Origin: Psychrobacillus mangrovi
GTDB lineage: Bacteria > Bacillota > Bacilli > Bacillales_A > Planococcaceae
NCBI RefSeq assembly: GCF_037104765.1
Contig: NZ_JBAWSY010000001.1
Span: forward strand, 580,665-644,664
Length of the DNA stretch: 64,000 bases
Reading direction: 5' to 3'
The notes under the pieces are model-generated. The model saw only the letters and a program-made list of their open reading frames with translations, was not told the origin of the DNA and did not search any database. Shown piece by piece: positions 59,832-64,000 of this stretch; position 1 is the stretch's first letter; the number at the start of each line of letters is the position of its first letter. The translations under genes were made by a program, and so were the position numbers.

Positions 59832-60860
59832 TTATAACTTAACTGGCCTTCCACTTCTAGCAGATTCATAAATAGCCAAAATTAATTCTAGTGATTTTCT
59901 TGCTTCTTCACCTGTTACTAGTGGATCTCTTTTCTCAGAAATCGCATGAACAATGTCCTGATATTGTTTTTTATGAGACTCAAAAGAGGCCATTTTGTTT
60001 GACGATGCACTTGTTTTTACTACTTCTCTTAAAGCTTTTGTATATTGATTTCCATTCTTAAAATTCCATTCTTTTACTTCATCATTTTCAATGATTACAC
60101 TACCGTCATTACCGAATATATCAAGGGTTGCACTATATCCTGGATATGCTGCTGTGTTCCCCTCAATCAATCCAAGGGCGCCTGACTTGAATTTTAATGA
60201 TGCGACCGCAATGTCTTCTACTTCTATTCTTTCATGAGCTCGAGTTGCACAATACGCATGAACTTCTTCCACTGGACCCATTAGATAAAGAAGTAGATCG
60301 ATATAGTGGATAGATTGATTCATTAATGCGCCACCACCATCAAGTTCCCAGGTCCCGCGCCATGCACCACTATCATAATATTCTTGTGAACGATACCACG
60401 TAGTACGTGCAGCTCCAAAATTCAATTGACCAAATTTTCCTAAATCCATTGCATTTTTAATATCTACTATCCCATCATCAAATCTATGTTGAAAAATACA
60501 ACTTAACGTAACATTTGCTTCTCTACAAACATGAATAAGTTCGTTCGTTTTGTTAAGCGACGTATCAATCGGCTTTTCAACAATGACATGTTTACCTTTT
60601 TTTGCCGCTAATATTCCTAAATCAGCGTGTGTCCCACTTGGCGTTAAGATGGTGACGATATCCATTTTATCATTACCTAGAAATTCTTCATAATCACTGT
60701 AAACTTGAATGTTGTATTGCTTACCCCATTTTTCAGAGGTCTCCTTATTCCTCGAAAAAATAGCTATTACTTCAGCATTAGGTACCTTTTGAATACTTTT
60801 AATATGAGTTTCTGTAATACTTCCACTACCAACTACTCCAAAATACAACATTTTGTTCAT
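59832..60860 (-). CDS. Gfo/Idh/MocA-family oxidoreductase
   Basis: NAD(P)-dependent sugar or inositol-type dehydrogenase, 342 residues. The Rossmann start is MLYFGVVGSGSITETHI; the family motif EKPID (about 96-100) carries the catalytic-site Lys, and the C-terminal alpha/beta domain (about 130-330) has GGALMNQSIHYIDLLLYLMG. GGAGGTGTAGGACT precedes the ATG. Substrate cannot be read from sequence. Its position next to uxaC and the TRAP genes suggests a uronide or sugar-acid derivative, though the intervening terminator makes it a separate transcript. Confidence 0.85.
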   Translation of the reverse strand: MNKMLYFGVVGSGSITETHIKSIQKVPNAEVIAIFSRNKETSEKWGKQYNIQVYSDYEEFLGNDKMDIVTILTPSGTHADLGILAAKKGKHVIVEKPIDTSLNKTNELIHVCREANVTLSCIFQHRFDDGIVDIKNAMDLGKFGQLNFGAARTTWYRSQEYYDSGAWRGTWELDGGGALMNQSIHYIDLLLYLMGPVEEVHAYCATRAHERIEVEDIAVASLKFKSGALGLIEGNTAAYPGYSATLDIFGNDGSVIIENDEVKEWNFKNGNQYTKALREVVKTSASSNKMASFESHKKQYQDIVHAISEKRDPLVTGEEARKSLELILAIYESARSGRPVKL

Positions 60861-61361
60861 AGTCCTACACCTCCTGGAGAATTTTGATTAGGGTGTCCTT
60901 GCCTCTATGGGCTTAAAGCGGTGAAACTTGTTAGGTTGGAAATTTATTTGTCAAACCAAGCGAACACATGAACAAATAGCATCTTCCACCATATAATTTT
61001 TTTATCATTGGAAATCTTCTCATTAGAATCAATTGAAATTTACTTTGATATCCGTGCCGGGTAACGTAAAATAATAATTCAATACTACTGGTTGTTATTT
61101 ACGAAAATTGATTTTTCTGTCTTATACTATTATATACACATTTCCACTTCCATAGGATATTTTCACTTTTCCCTAATTCAAAAACACCTCCACGTTGTAT
61201 TCAAAGGTACGAAACCCTAGTTCAACGAAAAGGTGTTTTTATTATCCTCGATTATCTAGTTCAGTTGAAATAATATTTTTTTCCAACCTATATTTTGATT
61301 GTTCCTTTTCATAAACTCGAACTTATTTGTATGATCGAGTAGGAAAAGTGTTGAACAATCT
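60861..61361. other. Gene-free stretch with a hairpin repeat
   Basis: No gene is supported here. The only marked structure is the hairpin repeat at 61,180-61,243. Confidence 0.6.
61180..61243. repeat. Hairpin repeat AAAACACCTCCAC, copy B
   Basis: AAAACACCT...AGGTGTTTT arms are perfect; an inner CGTTG/CAACG pair follows. T runs on both strands make it a potential bidirectional terminator. Homologous to copy A at 30,625-30,694. Confidence 0.65.
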
Positions 61362-62819
61362 CTACAATTCTTCTGCTATTTCTTTAACAATTTCATCTAT
61401 CACTGTGGATGTTCCTGATTTATTTTGAACTAATACACTAAAGATGTATGATCCCCCGCTACTTGCTTTTAAATATCCACTCAGTGTACTAACACCCGTT
61501 AATGAACCTGTTTTTGCATAGACTTTTCCTGCAGTTAGTGGATCTTTTAATCGATTTCTTAAAGTGCCTCCTACCATTCGATCGGTATTTGCAGCTACTG
61601 GCAAGCTATTAAAATAGGTATTAAACCAATCTTCTCCTTGAACTTTATACAACAGTTCACTTACTGAGAAACTCGAAACCCTATTTTCATGAGACATACC
61701 AGAGCCATCTTCAAATTGCCACTCAGCCATATTTAAATTTATTGAGTTTCCATATTCTCTTATAACTTCTAAGCCAGCTGTAGTGCTACCTTCATTTTTT
61801 TTCATTTTGCCCATTGTTTTTACTAGAATATCTGCAATCCCATTATTACTTAGTTTCATATACGGGATTAATAGTTGCTCCAGTGTCATTGATTGCTTCA
61901 TAGCAACTAGTTGAGCACTTTTTGGAGTTGCAGCTCTAAATACTTTTTCTTTTGAATACTCGATTCCTGCTTCAGTTAAAACAGCCTGAAACATAGTCAA
62001 TGTATGTGTCGTAGGATGTTTGACTGTCACCCATTCTTTTTTAGTTTTATCGATTGGAAGGTTCCCACTAATGACAATCTGATTTGTTTGATACATTCTT
62101 TCTATCGTTACTGTATTCGTTTTTCCTGCTTCCACTGTCTGTGCTTCATTTACTATTTGTAAATCACCAATGTGCGGAGTTACTTTTATGGACGGTAAGT
62201 TTCCAACTGTAGTCCCCGTTGCTTCTACGATAATCGTTCCCGAATCGTAGTCTGTGTTTGGAGAAGTAGTTAAAGCTGAAATAGGTGCAGCATAATAATA
62301 AGACTCATCCCCAACCCAAATTCCCGGTGTTAATAAATCATCATCAAACCACTTATCATCACCGACAATCCTTCCATCAATTTTATTAATCCCCTGCGCT
62401 TTTAACTCTTCTGCGAACTGTTGTAGGTCTTCGAAGGAAAGAGTGGGATCACCTTGTCCTTTTAAATAAACATCCCCTTTTAAGACCCCATTTGACATCT
62501 TTCCTGAAGTATATAGAGCTGTATTAAAACGATAATCCTCTCCCAGTACATCTAAAGCAGCTGCAGTCGTTAACAGCTTCATATTAGATGCTGGTTTTAC
62601 CGTTGCTTGTCCATGGTAGTCATAAATCATTTCGCCAGAGATTTGGTCTCTTACAGTAACACTAACATCAGCTCCAACCAATTTTTCTTCTATTATTCTA
62701 GTAATAGAATCGCTTAACGTTTCTGCTACCATTTCTTCTGCTTGAGCTACATTGTTAAAACCAAACATACTCACAACTAATACCCACGTAATCACCATGG
62801 CTCCCCATTTTTTCTTCAT
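61362..62819 (-). CDS. D-alanyl-D-alanine carboxypeptidase/endopeptidase (PBP4 type, S13)
   Basis: Class C penicillin-binding protein of 485 residues, similar to B. subtilis DacC. Signal peptide 1-27 (AQA-EE). Catalytic SxxK is SNMK at 78-81 in VKPASNMKLLT, the second motif is SNN in MKLSNNGIADIL, and the third is KTG in VYAKTGSLTGVSTLSGY. The insert domain between 1st and 2nd motifs is present, as in S13 enzymes. Acts on peptidoglycan outside the membrane. AGGGGGAAAGTT precedes the ATG. Transcribed alone. Confidence 0.95.
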   Translation of the reverse strand: MKKKWGAMVITWVLVVSMFGFNNVAQAEEMVAETLSDSITRIIEEKLVGADVSVTVRDQISGEMIYDYHGQATVKPASNMKLLTTAAALDVLGEDYRFNTALYTSGKMSNGVLKGDVYLKGQGDPTLSFEDLQQFAEELKAQGINKIDGRIVGDDKWFDDDLLTPGIWVGDESYYYAAPISALTTSPNTDYDSGTIIVEATGTTVGNLPSIKVTPHIGDLQIVNEAQTVEAGKTNTVTIERMYQTNQIVISGNLPIDKTKKEWVTVKHPTTHTLTMFQAVLTEAGIEYSKEKVFRAATPKSAQLVAMKQSMTLEQLLIPYMKLSNNGIADILVKTMGKMKKNEGSTTAGLEVIREYGNSINLNMAEWQFEDGSGMSHENRVSSFSVSELLYKVQGEDWFNTYFNSLPVAANTDRMVGGTLRNRLKDPLTAGKVYAKTGSLTGVSTLSGYLKASSGGSYIFSVLVQNKSGTSTVIDEIVKEIAEEL

Positions 62820-63062
62820 AACTTTCCCCCTATATTAACTGAATTTTTAATCTTTTCCAAAGATATATATTCTTCATGAAGAAAAATTATCCTTTAAATC
62901 TAAATAAAACAGGCATATAGATAGAGTTTTTATAATATTATCACCATCTATAAACCTATATATTTCATTAAAATCATGTCAAACGTCTCAGGATTTACTT
63001 ATAACAAATGAGTAGAGAGAATTTTTTCACTCTTTAATTTGAATATAATTTCCTAAACAATC

Positions 63063-63100
63063 AAAAAGGCCGCCACCGATTACTCGGTGACGACTTCTTA
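63063..63100 (-). terminator. rRNA-type terminator, duplicated copy
   Basis: On the minus strand GTCGTCACCGAGTAATCGGTGGCGGC then CTTTTTGA, read in short: ACCGA-GTAA-TCGGT core. Almost identical to the terminator at 63,542-63,580. Confidence 0.75.
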
Positions 63101-63103
63101 ATG

Positions 63104-63178
63104 CCCGGCGACGTCCTACTCTCACAGGGGGAGCCCCCCAACTACCATCCGCGCGCGAGCTTCACTTCCGTGTTCGGG
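63104..63178 (-). pseudogene. Truncated 5S rRNA copy
   Basis: Matches the 3' two-thirds of the intact 5S gene (from CCGAACACGGAAG through GAGAGTAGGACGTCGC) with several changes, including an altered CGCGCGCG segment. The 5' third, including GATGATGGCGAAGAGGTC, is absent, so it is not functional. Confidence 0.8.
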
Positions 63179-63541
63179 CTGCGAAAGCAGATGAGCGGCA
63201 GATTTCTTCGTCAGCCGCAGTCGTTCGATTCTTGCGTATATCATACGCTGTGAGTCTCTCTTCCTTGCTTCCTCGAACTCTTTGCTCATCTACTTTCTCG
63301 CATATATATTTTTATTTGAAACCGAGACCAAGGACCGCTTCCGATTACAATTTTCAGTAATAATATGGATAAGACCGACTAGTTTTCCTGTGAGAGCAAC
63401 CATGGAGACTCTTTAAGCAACCAAATGAGTCATATAAGCGACTAAGATGATTCCAAAGCGACCAATAAGAGCGTGAAAGCAATCATTTCTCACAATAAGA
63501 ATACACTTCTTTGTGATACCACAATCTAGCCTAATAAACAC
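63179..63541 (-). other. Spacer between the 5S copies
   Basis: Contains a long imperfect stem, GCAGATGAGC (63187-63196) with GCTCATCTAC (63283-63292) and flanking GCGAAAG/CTTTCTCGC. It resembles the 23S-5S spacer at 63,699-63,884 in several blocks (TTCTTCGTCA, TCGTTCG, ATACGCTxxxxxTCTCT). Remaining bases show no gene. Confidence 0.5.
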
Positions 63542-63580
63542 AAAAAAAGCCGCCACCGATTACTCGGTAACGACTTCTTG
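63542..63580 (-). terminator. rRNA operon terminator
   Basis: Minus strand: TTACCGAGTAATCGGT stem region, GGCGGC, then TTTTTTTG. It lies directly after the 5S gene. Confidence 0.85.
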
Positions 63581-63583
63581 GTG

Positions 63584-63698
63584 CCCAGCGACGTCCTACT
63601 CTCACAGGGGGAGACCCCCAACTACCATCGGCGCTGAAGAGCTTAACTTCCGTGTTCGGTATGGGAACGGGTGTGACCTCTTCGCCATCATCACTAGA
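63584..63698 (-). rRNA. rrf: 5S ribosomal RNA
   Basis: About 115 nt. Contains GCGAAGAGGTCACACCCGTT, CCATACCGAACACGGAAGTT and GTGAGAGTAGGACG. CTAGTGATG (63697-63689) pairs fully with CGTCGCTGG (63593-63585), closing helix I. Ends are estimated from this pairing. ORFs predicted across it are not genes. Confidence 0.93.
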
Positions 63699-63884
63699 CT
63701 CTTCGGCTTTCAATACACATCGTACTTCTTCGTCAACTTCATTCGTTCGGTCAGTCACGTACTTGAGTACGCTCCTTTCCTCTCTCAATCGTTTCCTCGA
63801 ATTACTCGTGTCTTGAAACCCTCTTAAAGAGTGCTTGTTCACTCAAAACTGGATAAAAGACATTGATTGCTCGAAATTCATATT

Positions 63885-64000
63885 TGGTTAAGTCCTCGAT
63901 CGATTAGTATTCGTCAGCTGCACGTGTCGCCACGCTTCCACCCCGAACCTATCTACCTCATCGTCTTTGAGGGATCTTACTTACTTGCGTAATGGGAAAT
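63885..64000 (-). rRNA. rrl: 23S ribosomal RNA, 3' end (cut by window edge)
   Basis: The minus strand carries the universal 23S end GATGAGGTAGATAGGTTCGG, GCTGACGAATACTAATCGA and the closing CGAGGACTTAACCA. The 3' end is estimated at 63885. Order 23S-5S on the minus strand shows the operon runs leftwards. Confidence 0.95.

Noticed and set aside
63513..63842. Open frames of about 100 codons on both strands
   Set aside because: They run through the 5S rRNA gene and its spacers; the base pattern is rRNA, not protein coding.
1..64000. CRISPR array, prophage genes or an intact transposase/integrase
   Set aside because: I saw no regularly spaced repeats, phage structural genes or intact recombinases; mobility is inferred only from scars.

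Overview
This AT-rich window looks like chromosome from a spore-forming, low-GC Gram-positive of the Bacillales. The Planococcaceae (Psychrobacillus/Lysinibacillus/Sporosarcina neighbourhood) is my best guess, from protein similarity I recognise by eye. Supports are the classic Bacillus smc-rnc-acpP-fabG-fabD-plsX-fapR ... prkC-stp ... gmk order, a SpoVM-like peptide gene, strong GGAGG-type ribosome sites and cre boxes.

Positions 1-27,100 are a conserved housekeeping block read almost entirely on the minus strand: chromosome segregation (smc), RNase III, fatty-acid and phospholipid synthesis with its regulator FapR, recG, serine dehydratase, fatty-acid kinase, sporulation (spoVM), thiamine and pentose steps, the RsgA GTPase, the PrkC/Stp kinase-phosphatase pair, tRNA/rRNA modification and protein maturation (rsmB, fmt, def), priA, coaBC, rpoZ and gmk. 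Only rpmB is on the plus strand. rlmN, and yloB/yloC/remA, are missing from their usual places. A divergent rqcH (27,141-28,826) closes the block. Two copies of a long palindromic repeat flank rpoZ-gmk.

Positions 28,950-38,900 are accessory DNA centred on an intact LXG polymorphic toxin (32,725-34,743) with two intact candidate immunity genes. Below it lies a graveyard of broken immunity/toxin-tip genes, down to a degenerate tRNA-Val-like 3' half at 29,213-29,250. A second LXG locus is at 46,900-47,900. There the toxin is gutted: its leader and first codons are joined to the last ~77 codons of an HNH-like nuclease domain, and an intact SUKH-type immunity gene follows. The two LXG loci share a duplicated leader.

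Positions 39,000-46,200 hold a glycogen operon (glgB-glgC-glgD-glgA) preceded by a GH15-like glucan hydrolase with a perfect cre box. Positions 48,398-60,860 hold an amino acid permease, a secreted GH3 glycosidase and a hexuronate module: uxaC, a YesM/YesN-like two-component system, a TRAP transporter with a cre-like box, and a Gfo/Idh/MocA dehydrogenase. The right end has a secreted PBP4-type carboxypeptidase, a partly duplicated 5S rRNA region, and the 3' end of a 23S rRNA gene, all on the minus strand.
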